Assembly (NCBI GenBank): GCA_963678675.1
Contig: OY783199.1
Location: forward strand, 20,150,909-20,214,908
Direction of reading: 5' to 3'
Length of the DNA: 64,000 nt
Origin: Xiphydria camelus
Lineage: Eukaryota > Arthropoda > Insecta > Hymenoptera > Xiphydriidae
Shown one piece after another: positions 1 through 10,999 of this stretch; positions within the stretch are counted from its first letter, which is position 1; each line of letters opens with the position of its first letter. Made by a program: the position numbers and the translations under genes. The notes beneath the pieces are model-generated. The model was not told the DNA's origin, made no database searches, and saw nothing but the letters and a program-made list of their open reading frames with translations.

Positions 1-118
1 ATGTTGCTATGTTGATGGGTACCTCTTACAATGTATAACGATACTCCGTGTTATGTCGCTCCTAAGGATAACTTTTACTATGTGAAGCATCACTTTGTAC
101 AACATTCTTTTCGCGTGT
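1..118. repeat. Truncated copy of the CACGG-ended inverted-repeat family (family B)
   Basis: This is one half of a miniature element seen complete at 36813-37149 and 48340-48675. Shared stretches are the GTTATGTCGCTCC block, the TGTGAAGCATCAC block and the ACAACATTCTTTT end. The other half is cut off by the window edge. Confidence 0.7.
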
Positions 119-1880
119 TTTCTCATTCGAATAATTCAACGATCTTGCAACAGACACAATGCTTCTCGTTAACAATGTCACATATCGCCTATCGGTTCCG
201 TCGCATGAGGCCCACGTTCCAGAGGTATCGCGAGACCTTCCGAGCGGGCTGATCTCGAGATCTTTCGTTACTGGAGTTCTTGAATATCGAAGGGAGACGC
301 GCGCGCACCTCGGGAGGCATCACGTTCTCCCCGCTTGTGTACTCGCGTGTTCCGTTTCGTGCATTCCTAAGAACACGCTCGCATACGTAGGAAGCCTCGG
401 TGTTGCACTTCCGTTCCGTTACACGGCCTTCCGAGAAGTTACATATATAGAAGCGCAACGGCAACAACGTAATCGCGATATTACGCCTTATACGCGCTCT
501 CTTTATTTTCGTACCTCATTGTTACGCCTCGTCGTCACTCGATGCCCTGTGAGCGCCCCCTTCTTTCGATTCGGCTTCGCCTAATTAATGGGAAACGCCT
601 TATCGCACCGCGGCACGCGTCTTCCTTTCCGCTGACGCATTGCGGATGGAACAGTCCTCGTTATAGTGATCCACGCTCGCTGCGTTTCAGTGGATCGCAG
701 GGGAGGGATCGACGCGTGCAAATCTTTCTTTCGCCGCTGCAGTTAGCGTTCGTATCTCGCTGAGTCGTCGTCACGCTCGTGTGTGTCTCGCTTGGCGAGG
801 TCTTCGCGCAACGTGACCGCACACTCGTCGTCCAATCGTTAATGGCTGCCATTCGCGACCGCGTTCGTAGTTCCATAAATTCGTCGTTATTTTTTTTGTC
901 ATCGCTCTTCCGTAGAATTTCATTCTGTACCTCTTCCACGGTTTCGCGTTATGCGAGTGACTGATTAAGTGGACGAACGGCGTACGCTTGCGGGTTGGTA
1001 ATAGAGTAGGTTATGAATTTCGAGAATTGACGTTCAAAATATTAATTACTTTTTAATAATTAATTTCTCCGTAAATTTTTAATGGATTTCAATAAAATCA
1101 ATTGCATCATATCCGTAATTGTTTAATGAACAGGGTTTTCCTCTGGATCAGAGGTTTGAGAACACCCCGTACCTATGTACAATTTTTCGTAAATATATTG
1201 TTGCAATAAATACAGCTATTAATTTGAGTCACATTATGATGTAAATTTAAAAATTTCCCAAAGAACAATTATTTTTCTAAACTCATGCGGTGATATAAAC
1301 GTAGACTTTTTAGAACAATCAATTACTGTAATTTGTAGAACGTCGTGACGATCATGCAAGTCTATCTGGGCGTTTCCATTCATACTTGTTGCAGCCTATT
1401 GTAGGACATTATTTTCTCAATGCAGTGCTGAGAAAGTAAATAAATTTCACCGTGTGGAGATTACAAGTTACCCCGAAGTCATCGGCCATGTCTTTCTTCG
1501 AAACGTCGATAAGTAGACTTCCGAGTGTCTCTTTGTGACGTCACGAATTTACAAACACCAGAGACCACTCGAGAGCGCGGTCGAAGATCCTCGACTAAAC
1601 ATCGAATACCTTTACCCACTCCTCCTTCCCTCTTTCCACGAAGAGATCTCGCGGTCGACCGAAAATTGTTTACAATAATTTGGCACGCAGACAGAACCGA
1701 AGTGCGAGCGCGATATCCCAGGAGATACTGAACGTCGCACAGTGGGAAATTGTACATATCTGTGCGGTCATAAATCAAATTTGTAAAGGAAGGCACGAGT
1801 CAAAAGTAATTGTTGTTTGGTACTCGGAAGGGATTTTTATGACTTAGATGTATTTCTTAAAATAATTTATTAATAAACTA
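119..1880. other. dsx intron, partly CpG-rich; no gene seen
   Basis: Positions 180-970 are CpG-rich and stay open in several frames on both strands, but no frame resembles a known protein and none has matched splice sites. From 1010 the sequence is AT-rich. It probably belongs to a dsx intron upstream of the OD2 exon, since the DM-domain exon is not visible here. Confidence 0.5.
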
Positions 1881-2290
1881 CAAGCATTTTGCCGTACAAT
1901 CTGTAAAATTTCTTTCAGTGTAGCCTCTCGAGTAATTTTGTTTTCTTTCGTACAAAAAGAATTTCTTGTTTCAACAAATGTATTCCTGAATCATGAATAT
2001 ATCGACTGGTACCAGAGAAAAGCACGCACCTTTTCACTCTCATGAAACATCGTAACTCGTTGCTATGCGAGGAAACATTGTAAGTCCTTGTCGTTATCGA
2101 TGTGACTTACAACTTTTCCTTGCATAGCAACGAGTTACGATGTTCTATAATGATAGTGAAAAGATACGTGCTTTTTTCCAGTACCGGTCGATATATTTTT
2201 CCACCAAGAACCTGTATTCTTAAAAATTCGTAAAATCACACGTTCTTGATTCAAGACATTTTTTCGACACTAGCAATTATTTCTCTCAGT
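1881..2290. repeat. Inverted-repeat element (family F) interrupted by a hairpin element
   Basis: The flanks (about 1900-1996 and 2198-2290) match the copies at 22265-22560 and 39650-39850: a stretch around AAAGAATTTCTTG, then TTGATTCAAGA, ending in GACACTAGCAATTATTTCTCTCAG. The hairpin at 1997-2197 splits this copy, so the hairpin arrived later. Confidence 0.6.
1997..2197. mobile_element. Hairpin miniature element, about 90-base arms
   Basis: The left arm, beginning AATATATCGACTGGTACCAG, is the near-exact reverse complement of the right arm, ending at 2197. The inner parts CATCGTAACTCGTTGCTATG and CATAGCAACGAGTTACGATG are perfect complements. No coding capacity. It sits inside another repeat. 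Confidence 0.8.
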
Positions 2291-4190
2291 GTACCGCGTA
2301 CAGATATACGCGCGGGGTATATCGACTGCGAAATCGCGTTCGGCTGTACGTTCGTCGACGTGCTCTCTGCATATTTGGAGCACGCGAGGAAGCTGGTGCG
2401 CTCGACGGGGGCGAGGACGGGGAGTTTTTGGCGTGTCTTCCATTGTCGAAATTGGGTTCTCGTCTGCACTCTCGCGCGCATTTCCTCGACGCGTATCACG
2501 AGCTGGTCTTCGTCCTGCGTAACGATATTCCACCTCTGCCCCCCCCCCCCCTGCCCGGATGAGCCTCTCGCGTTACGCAATAAACCTCGTATCGCATTTC
2601 GCGATAACCCTTCGCAGGAGGCCTCGTGCATCGATTGTAGCAAATCGCAGATCTTCGTGACGGGCCGCGAGACCGAAACACGCCGTGGACGTGCCAAGTG
2701 GCGCGATGATATACACGTGTGTATATCGGTATCGGTGTCACTTACGGACGCGTTAAAGCGTTGGAAGGGGCGCCAAAATTGCTCCGTCTTTGGGAGGGCT
2801 GACTTCCCGCGAAAATGCGGATCTCTTCTCCTCCCCAAGAATCCCGGGATCCCAGATGCGGCCGCGCGCGCGCGTCGATGCAGTGGCGCGGGGAAGGAAT
2901 TTCCGTCCGCTGATGCTCGCGCGATAGCGACGTCGAGAAATTGAGGGGATCGCGGGGCGAGCGGGGTGCAAGCCGTCGGACTTGGACGGCGACGGGAGAG
3001 CAGTAAAACGGAAGTGCAGACGGATAACGTTCCGTACGTCGATTAAGTTACGTTCGCAAAAATTCGTCCCGATATCCGGGGTGCTTGCATGTGTTCATAT
3101 CGCGTTCCGCGTATTTCCTCACAGAGTTTGAGACTATTTGCATGTGGCACCATCATCGTTAATATTTTCGTTCGATTTGGGAGCGTTATGTGCAATATTA
3201 AATTGAGCGAGGCGTGTTTTAATTCAGCTTTTGTCAGTTAGAGTAACTTTTTAAAAATATTGAATGTTATATATTTAGAGCAAAAGAGGGATAGATAGCA
3301 CCCCACTCCATTCCTGAAGAATAAAAGTTATAAAATATAATTTGGACAAAATAAGGGATTCCGTTTTCAGCGTTTTGGAGAATAAGTATCCACACACACA
3401 AGTGGTGGAATAGATGCCCCGGGTATCTGATCAGATGAGTTCATTTTAAGCGTAAGAAAAGCTAATTTCACAATGAATATACCTAATGTCTCACACATAT
3501 TCTGAAATACAATAAAGAAAATACAATTATCAATGGCAAAACGAGGCACCGAGAATAGTTGCGAGAAACCCGGAAGATCTACGAAATCCACGGAAAAGAA
3601 CGAATACGAATGCACGGTGTAATTTGTGTGTATGCGTACCCTAATTGACGAGTAACAGCCGAGTTCTTAAACGTACGACCAGGCGATGAAACTGGTTTAC
3701 CGTTTGCATACATACACATAGGTGGTATACTCGCACACGTGCGGTAATCACGTTATTACGGTGCAGTTTTTGCACGGTCAGCGCGCGACGAGCACCGTTT
3801 AAAGTTGCGAAGGTGCAATTACATGCTGATTTCGGGAATTTCTTTGGCGCCTAACAATTGTAACGTAACTGAGGTAGTCTTTACCTGCGTTCGATCGGCT
3901 TCCAAATCTTCCCTCTAAACTCCCGCTTACGCGTACCAGTCGTCCTTGTCTCGTATGAAGAGTCCATCACCCGGTTTGACCCTCGGATGTCCAATATAGG
4001 TAATTTTTGTAGAGCGTTTACCAAGGGGGCGTAGCGCACATCAAATAATTTAAGAAAGAAAATTGGTTATCACTATAAATGTTCAAATATTAGAAGGACA
4101 ATGTTTGAACGAGATGACGAATAATAATTGTACAATATTTTTAAAAAATCGATCTTAGTTTTTTTTTCTAAACAGCAACAATGAAACATT
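2291..4190. other. CpG-rich island (2290-3060) followed by AT-rich sequence; no gene supported
   Basis: The island has long open frames on both strands over the same bases (about 230 codons on +, 195 on -). Neither resembles a known protein; in GC-rich sequence stop codons are simply rare. A poly-C run lies at about 2540-2552. From 3060 to 4190 I see no gene. Confidence 0.5.
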
Positions 4191-4193
4191 CTC

Positions 4194-5285
4194 ACGGTGT
4201 ACAGCGGTCAGGAAATTTTGGAAAACCTGTAATGGTCAGGAAATTATGTAGGTCAGGAAAAAGTCGGGGTAAATAAAGAATATTCTAGAATTCTTTGAAA
4301 GTAATTAAATTTTACAAATAGCTTTACTTCTAGTCTTTTACAATTTCTAAGAATTTATACAGGATGTTACTTAATGATTGGCCGTAATTGCAAGGGCACA
4401 TTACTGAAATGTACACTTTTTTTGTCAATATTATTCGTGAGACTGTACGCCACTGGAACTCATAATTATCTTCTAGTTAGTGCTAACTTAGCGTCTTATT
4501 ACAATAAACAACAGTGCCAAATGTCAAAAAAATCGGCACAAGGATCTTTGAGATATTATTTTAAAAACTGATTTTTTTAAACTTTGACGTCCTGTATTTT
4601 GAAAACCAGACATTTTAGGACACATGTTAATATGAACTTTTTTACTGGAAATTGATTCAGTAATGTGCCAATGCAATTACGGCCTATCATTAAGTAACAC
4701 CCTGTATAGAATCCTAAAAGAAAAGTGTTCCACATATGTATATGTACCTACTCGTATATATGTATCTAAGTTCTTTCTTGATCTAAAAAAAGCCTTAAAT
4801 AATAATTCGATTTGACAAAATTAAATTATGGGAATCCGAGTGTTTGAATCCGAAATTAAAGAATTTTTTGGAATTTTTAGAAAAATAAGTACTCAAACTT
4901 CATAAATTTCGAAAGTAGGAGATTCCTATGAATCAGTTCTCTCTCTTTTTACCAGCAGTAAAAATATCGATTATTGATAGAAGCAATGTAAGTACCTATT
5001 ATATATGAAGTGTGCCATGACAAAACGTATATTTGAAAATTTCTTATGTTAAGAAAAGTTATTGAAAAGTAAAAATGTGATTTCGCAAAATTATAATAAA
5101 TTATTTTTATACTGATTTAGCTAGCGCATCCGTTATATCGGTATTCGTTAATCTGTTCATTTGAGACAATGACTGGTTGCATAATACTCCCTATTGGATC
5201 TATGTCCATAATGGTCAAGAAAGATTTATAGACTGGAAATTCCGGAAGTCACAGAATTTTTTTTTCATACTGCGCTGGACACCAT
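4194..5285. mobile_element. Family D repeat (GGTGTNYAGCGGTCAGGAAATT...GGACACC), with an insertion
   Basis: It starts ACGGTGTACAGCGGTCAGG and ends CTGCGCTGGACACC, with degenerate TCAGGGAA-type repeats inside. Related copies lie at 10545-10978, 11970-12672 and 27985-29076. The ends are short complementary GGTGT/ACACC motifs. No coding frame. A second element is inserted at 4360-4704. Confidence 0.65.
4360..4704. mobile_element. Inverted-repeat element nested in family D
   Basis: The terminal repeats are about 45 bases: the left begins CAGGATGTTACTTAATGATT and the right ends ATCATTAAGTAACACCCTG. The flanks read ATA/TATA, a possible short target duplication. The 65-codon open frame inside does not resemble a transposase. 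Confidence 0.75.
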
Positions 5286-5350
5286 ATTTTTATATTAACT
5301 ATATTAAGGACTGTATTTTGATTTTTGAACGTTTGTATAATTCATATATA

Positions 5351-5744
5351 GGGTAAACCACCCAGTTATTGGACACCTTGCAGTTATTAGACAGTCTGAT
5401 TTAAATAAATAAAAACAAGATTCCTAGTTTTTATTTTAATAAATAGGTATTATCGAAAACAGTGTCTGGCTTATTGATTCTTGACTGTCCAATTACTGGA
5501 TTGAGTATTTCCAAAAAATAAGAACACTGCCCAATAACTAAGTTTTTTCACAGTATCCCAACTTTTTATTGTTGAAAATTATATCCTTTTCAACTTAAAA
5601 TTGTAAGTTACTAGAATGTAAAGCCAATATATTTTCAATCAAAACAAGCCACCACTCATATCTCTCTAGGTAGAAAAATATATTTTTAACACGGTCTCAA
5701 ATCTTGTAAAATGCTTAAGTGTCCAATAACTGGGTGGTTTACCC
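5351..5744. mobile_element. TA-flanked miniature element (Tc1/mariner type by target site)
   Basis: About 27-base inverted ends: GGGTAAACCACCCAGTTATT at the left and its reverse complement at the right, ending GGTTTACCC. Both sides are bordered by the dinucleotide TA (5349-5350 and 5745-5746). It is 394 bases, AT-rich inside and non-coding. The superfamily is inferred only from the TA target. Confidence 0.8.
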
Positions 5745-7636
5745 TATTCAATATATGGTTAATACAAAAATTATATAATATAATACATATATGACCAAAT
5801 CCATACTTATATGGATCACATACAAAATATATAAAAATTTTCCGCCTGGGAATTTACTGCTCAGATTTTGTCGTGTAGATATCGTCGAGGGGTCACACTA
5901 ACTCTTATTAAAAGTGTATGCTATACGTATGGTCTCTCCGGCTATAATTTATAATCGAGGACTTATTTCGCTGGATAGATAACTGGTTCTCTCAACGATA
6001 CCTTTCTTCCAGTGTCCATGCACGCATAGCTATTTCTCAACAACTTCCTTCTACTCCACTTCGCCTTTCCCTGGTTTTTTAGCTGGTCCCCGCTGGTCCC
6101 ACAGGGCCTGGCGCGCGTACGATGGTCGTCGACGACGTAGATGCTCTGACCTGCGTTTATAACTGTCATAAACAAAATGGCGGTGATCCGAACAAAACGA
6201 AACGCTCGCTCGTACGCGAATTAAACCTAAGTAAACTTTCCCCCCCTCTTTTCTCTCTTCGCCCGTCTCCAACGCCTTCGACCTGCGTGTGAGGGGAAGG
6301 AGAAGGACGCTCAGCGTCGCGACGCACCTGCTACTCGCGCTTGTCTATTCCAGGCGCTGGCCATTCCCATTTTTAAAATGCTTTCGAGTGCTGTGGGCGG
6401 AGCCAAAGCAACCGGCGAACCGCCATTGGCTCGCGTAATGTCTAATATATCATGTCACAACGCTCGGGGAACTATTGTCCCGGGTGTGTGCAGGACACGA
6501 AGTCGCTGCGACTCGGGATACGGGTCGATATCGTCGGGCGTAGTTGGTCTCGGCTCGTGTACGTCGCATCGTGGACTTTGGTACCGTATTGTTCCACTAC
6601 TGCGAATGCTTCGACGGTTTTCGGTCCGCAGGGCGATTCGGGGTCCAATTCTCGGTATTCGGGGGTGGTGGACTATCCCTTCGCTGGCCGGCTTGGTCGG
6701 TTTAATGGCTCTGGTATATAGGGGTACGCCGTCAGTGGTTATAACTGCACTGGCGTGGTCACGTGTTCGTGTCTTCGCGTGGCTGCCCGGTAGCATTACA
6801 TAAAAATAATTGCACGACAGCCGCCATGCTTCTTGGTACTGCTTCGCCCGCGGTCTCCGAGGGGCGGAGGAGTCGTTGTAGCGGGTCGGGCTAATTTGTA
6901 AGCGGTAATGTCATAAAAGTGTATATGCGTGTTTCTCTGTGAGGTATAGTAGGTACTTACAGAGGAGACTGGCAAAACCGGAGCCATTGGCACTGCTTTG
7001 CAGCTAGAAGTAGTCTATTATACGCGTCTATTCGTGGTAATCAGATTGCCTTCGTCGGTGGACGATGCTGAAGATAGCGGCTAGTAGTGGCACTATTCTG
7101 TACATTGAGAAAAAAATGTAGTTAATTCAACCAAATTGTTTGTGTTAAAAGTTAACTTACGACATAGTGTTTTAGAAACAAGAAAATGACAGCGGCTTTC
7201 AATGCAACCCCCTAATATGTAATATTTTTTGAAGATTACATTTTTATCTATAACAAAGTCTTATATCGACGCAGGCCAAAAATTGATAAATAATGAGATA
7301 ATAGCGATTGAAGTTTCTTTCCTGGCGAGCAAGTTTATAGCCTCATATTTACAGTTTTATACAGAATAACGTACCTAATAGATACGACCCATAATACGTA
7401 TACCGTCTTACTGGGACCTCTACGGTGCTAGGCGAATATATGTCGGACCGTAACTACTGGCTGCTCTATAGAGCCGCGGTTGCTAACTTCAGTATTACAA
7501 TCTTCGGCACAAGCATCAGTGACGAGAGAAATTGTATCTTGCCTCAAGAAAAAGAATAGTAGGTACGACTGCCAACAAAAAGACGCGAGAAAATCTTAAA
7601 AAAACCTCCCCAATTCATAGTTTATCTTCATTAAGG
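5745..7636. other. dsx intron with a CpG-rich island (about 5880-7080)
   Basis: The island contains overlapping open frames on both strands without family resemblance. Repetitive AT-rich sequence follows. No acceptor-donor pair with a recognisable protein was found. Confidence 0.45.
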
Positions 7637-7639
7637 CGA

Positions 7640-8034
7640 TTTTGTCAATAATAGAATAAATAGAACGATTTCGATCCAGTTCAAGTGTTATGACGATTCA
7701 CCAGTTCGTATAAGAAATATTAAATAAATGAAGGAATACCCACTTAAAATAGAATCTTATAAGGAGAGTAGCGCATAAATTTCTTTTATTTATTTATTTA
7801 ATGGAACTATTTCGATCAAGTTCAATTGTTGTGACGATTCAGCAGTTCCTATAAGAGATGTCAAATAAATAAAGCAATACTCATTTCAAAAAATATATAT
7901 ATATTTATATCGATTCACAAATAAAATAAATTTATGCGCTACTTCTCATAAGATTCTATTTTAAATGGATATTCCTTTATTTATTTATTTACCAAATATC
8001 AAAATCGTTTTGTTAATTCTATTGTCGACAAAAC
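7640..8034. repeat. Long inverted repeat with embedded direct repeat, just upstream of the dsx OD2 exon
   Basis: About 7640-7795 pairs with about 7921-8034; the best-matched part is ATAGAATCTTAT...GTAGCGCATAAATTT against its complement. The left arm also contains a block at 7664-7750 that recurs directly at 7804-7890 (TTTCGATCNAGTTCAAXTGTT type). It ends about 75 bases before the OD2 acceptor and could fold in the pre-mRNA. Confidence 0.75.
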
Positions 8035-8108
8035 CTCCTCAAGCGCGTCAATCGCACTTGCGTATACACAAATATATTTAACGAGCGCATTTCCATCTTT
8101 TTTTTCAG

Positions 8109-8252
8109 TAGACAACGTCGCAATTCTCCTGGAGTACAGCAGAATGTTGCTGCGTCATTTCGGATTCCCCTGGTGCGTGATACCCTCGATGTACGTCATC
8201 CTGAAGGATTCTAACGGGAATATAGGCGAGGCAGCTCGACGCATCGCGGAAG
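8109..8252 (+). CDS. dsx: doublesex, exon encoding the dimerisation (OD2) domain
   Basis: DSX is the DM-domain transcription factor at the end of the insect sex-determination cascade. It acts in the nucleus as a dimer, and this exon supplies the dimerisation domain. Seen: a T-rich acceptor (TTTTTTCAG ending at 8108), 144 bases open in one frame, and the donor AAG|GTAAGA at 8253. The frame enters with two bases of a split codon and leaves with one. The 47 full codons run from DNVAILLEYSRM to EAARRIAE. The core FPWCVIPSMYVILKD matches the canonical YPWELMPLMYVILKD, and ARRIAE matches SRRIEE. The protein is diverged in flanking positions (LLRHF, SNGNIGE). In other insects this is the last exon common to both sexes. 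The upstream DM-domain exon is not in the window. Confidence 0.92.
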
Positions 8253-8594
8253 GTAAGAGTCAAAGGAGACATATGGCTGGGGAAGAGGCGGTTCCTCTTT
8301 CCTTTGATCGTTTCCTCATTCGGTACATCGCAAACGCGAAGCGTGACAAACGGCGGCGATGCATCGGCATCCTGATTTTCATTGCCGAAATCTAAAGTTA
8401 CTTTCTGCAAAAATTCAGTCGCATGTCACGCTTCGCTCGGGCTCAGCCTATTCGCTGCATCATCGTTCCATCATTGGAACACTTGATTTGGTTCTTGGGG
8501 AACATCGTATCTGGGGCATTACACTGAAACGCAGCAGCAAATGGGTTAATTGGACGAAATGAATGATGATAACGTTTCTTTTTCCATCATTTAG

Positions 8595-8704
8595 CAGCGG
8601 GCACAGTTTGCGCGAATTTACGGTACTCAATGACAACAATTCTCCTATTATCGCTTAGAAAATTTAGTAATAATTCGAGTTCAATGGCTCGTCGTGTCAC
8701 GTAG
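8595..8704 (+). CDS. dsx: Candidate female-specific dsx exon, coding part (diverged)
   Basis: A pyrimidine-rich acceptor with tandem AGs (TTTCCATCATTTAGCAG) could open an exon at 8595 or 8598. Either choice is in phase with the OD2 donor and gives a short tail, starting (A)AGTVCANLRYSM and ending SSSMARRVT, then TAG at 8702-8704. This is about 35 residues, close to the 30-residue female tail of Drosophila DSX. It is proposed because the female exon should lie between 8252 and 37706, the phase fits, and a dense GAAGAT enhancer cluster begins 67 bases after the stop, much as the dsx repeat element of Drosophila lies in the female 3' untranslated region. Against it, the peptide does not visibly show the usual VVNEYSR-like motif. 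The exon end was not determined. Confidence 0.42.
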
Positions 8705-8771
8705 CCTAAGCCTACTTCGATTGGCTAAAAATTTATCGAACACACGAAGCGACGGGTCGTCGTGCAACATG

Positions 8772-9100
8772 GAAGATTTGTTATTTCGCATCGAACATCG
8801 AAGATCCATGAGGATCCTGCTGCAATTCGACACCCGAGACGGGCAATCCCGGGAGAGTAACACGACTCCGCGACGTTTGAAGATCACCACTGAAGATTTA
8901 CTCCTTACCAAAGGCGTCAGTGAAGATCACAATAAAGCTTGGAAATTGTTACTTTCGTTACATACGAAGAAGTACATTTACGCGTCCGATTTATTTAGTT
9001 GGTCATCGAAACATTTTTCGATAACCCTTTGAGAACGGTAAGAAGTTTTCAAATATCCGATCATTATTGCGACATTATCGCCCACTTCGTCCATGAAGAT
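8772..9100 (+). promoter_or_regulatory. Cluster of six GAAGAT motifs: putative TRA/TRA2 splicing enhancer of dsx
   Basis: GAAGAT occurs at 8772, 8800, 8879, 8892, 8922 and 9095, all on the + (sense) strand; 8892 reads TGAAGATTT. A given hexamer is expected about 0.08 times in 329 bases. UGAAGAU-type motifs have been proposed as TRA/TRA2 binding sites in hymenopteran tra and dsx. Elsewhere on the same strand of this window the hexamer is sparse. The position, directly 3' of the OD2 exon, fits an enhancer that activates a female-specific exon. Confidence 0.65.
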
Positions 9101-9239
9101 TCACTTCTGATCCTCAACGAAAATTCGACCATGGTGCGAATTCAGAGCTCCACTCGACCGAAGGGCTTCTCATTGACAACATCACGGCAATGGTACGTTG
9201 CAATTTTATAACGATAACACATCGTTATCTGTGTCGTCA

Positions 9240-10480
9240 AGCATTTGGTTCAACGTTGCTTCGCTCTGTAGTACCATCGATAGATGGTAGAATCTGTCTA
9301 TAGTGGCAACTTACAGCAAGACTGCCAGTATAGGTATGTTCTACTATATGCGCAATCGTATCTAGAGACATATAGGTAGCAAGCGCCGTTTGATGCGTCC
9401 ATTAGTTACTGATATCAGCCAGGGCCGTCACTGTTTCAAAATGAGAACTCGTTAGTCGCGCCGCTGGGCCCTCTGTCAGTTCTAGGGACTTCGAAAATCC
9501 TTAGAAGAAACTTCTCGCGCGACATTTGAGAATAATCTCGCTGTCGGTAATATAGTCAAACTCATTGGCATAGTAACACTGTAGAGTATATCATTCCTGA
9601 ATATTATGGTTATTCAAATCACAGAAAAAAATTGATCATTACGTCTATGAGTGACATGCAGCACTCGCGCGAAAGGTCTGAAACAAAATATTCATTAGAT
9701 ATCAGAAAAGCGGTCTGCTCCCTCATCATCCACGCCCTGAGTAATAACGTTCTTTAATAACAAAATATCGCAGTGAAATATATACTGGAATCAATAGCGT
9801 GCAGTGAACCACTGGTCGGAAATTACCCCGCATTCTCCGTATACTGTAAAAAAATTTTAATATAAATGTATATGAAGCAGCAATTAACATATGCACGAGT
9901 TTATTAATATTCATACGCAGAAGTGTATGAAATTTCAAACCCATGGTTTTTAAAATTCAAATAGGCTATTAAATTTCAAAACAATGTTCTTAAATTTAAA
10001 ATATGATATGAAATTAAATAACCTAATTTTTGAAAATTAAAATACGTTATGAATTTTCGTAAATAATTTGCCGTGCTTACAGTATACATATGTATATAGA
10101 TACTTCTGCGCAATGAATTTAACGACTCGCATATGAACTTTTAAGAACTGTTCTTAAATTTAATAATCGTACATAGTAAATCTATACGGTATTTTTGAAA
10201 CTTCAAAATAAAGTTTTTAAATTTAATAGGTACGTTTATTTGAAAATTCAATTTCACACTAAAATTTTCATACACGCATTTGAAAATGAATATACTTCAA
10301 CTTAAAATTTAGATATTTGTTTGAGTTATACAATACAGATATTAATTTTCAAACAGCTTCATATGATTCTCAGTTTCAATACTATAGTTCATAAAATTAA
10401 AATAACTTTGTATTTCAAATTTCAAAACATTTTTAATGGTGTAAATACACAATATGTGTAACCTAGCTGAAAGTTTTGGT
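9240..10480. repeat. AT-rich intron with degenerate repeat at about 9720-10440
   Basis: The part from about 9840 to 10440 consists of degenerate units rich in AATTTCAAA and TTTGAAAATT. It matches, inverted, the block at about 12130-12425, with shared stretches such as the CATACGCAGAAGTGTATG type and GCAGCAATTAACAT. No gene seen. Confidence 0.5.
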
Positions 10481-10544
10481 ACCTGTCAAATCGATTTCAA
10501 ACATTCACAGTCATGACAGTTATCGGCTCGAAGTATCGGCTTAA

Positions 10545-10978
10545 CCTGGCATTGTCAGGAAGTTTTACATTGTAGAGAAAAGTCAGGGTAAATAAAGAAT
10601 TTTCTGAAATTTTCCCTAATACTCAAATTACACAACTAGCTTGACTTTTAGTCTGTTAACATTTTTCAGAATTCACATAGAAATCTAAAAAAAGCGTTCC
10701 ATATGTATATATGTACGTATCTAAGTTTTTTCTGTTCTAAAAAAGCTGTTAAAGAATAATACGATTTGACAAAATTAAATTATTTTATTATTGATTTCTT
10801 AGTTGTCATAACTTATTCTATGAATATTAGTTAATTTGTTTATTCGACGAAAAATGATCGATGCACAACACTAGGTACTAGATCTATACCCATACCGATC
10901 AGGGAAATTTGGCTATTTCAGACTGGAAAACCTGGAAAATCAGGGAATTTATTTTTCACATTTTCCCAGACACCATGT
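10545..10978. repeat. Right part of a family D repeat
   Basis: It contains the family's AGTCAGGGTAAATAAAGAATT block, the TGACAAAATTAAATTATT block and the right end CCCAGACACCATG. The usual left end was not found, so it is probably truncated or replaced by other sequence. Confidence 0.55.
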
Positions 10979-10999
10979 ATAATAATCAATTAATAAATG

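Noticed and set aside
2246..2944. 232-codon open frame on the + strand
   Set aside because: CpG-rich sequence with an equally long open frame on the opposite strand, no protein similarity and no splice or promoter context.
8694..9032. 113-codon frame overlapping the GAAGAT cluster
   Set aside because: Begins at GTG, has no recognisable similarity and is better explained as female 3' untranslated sequence with enhancer motifs.
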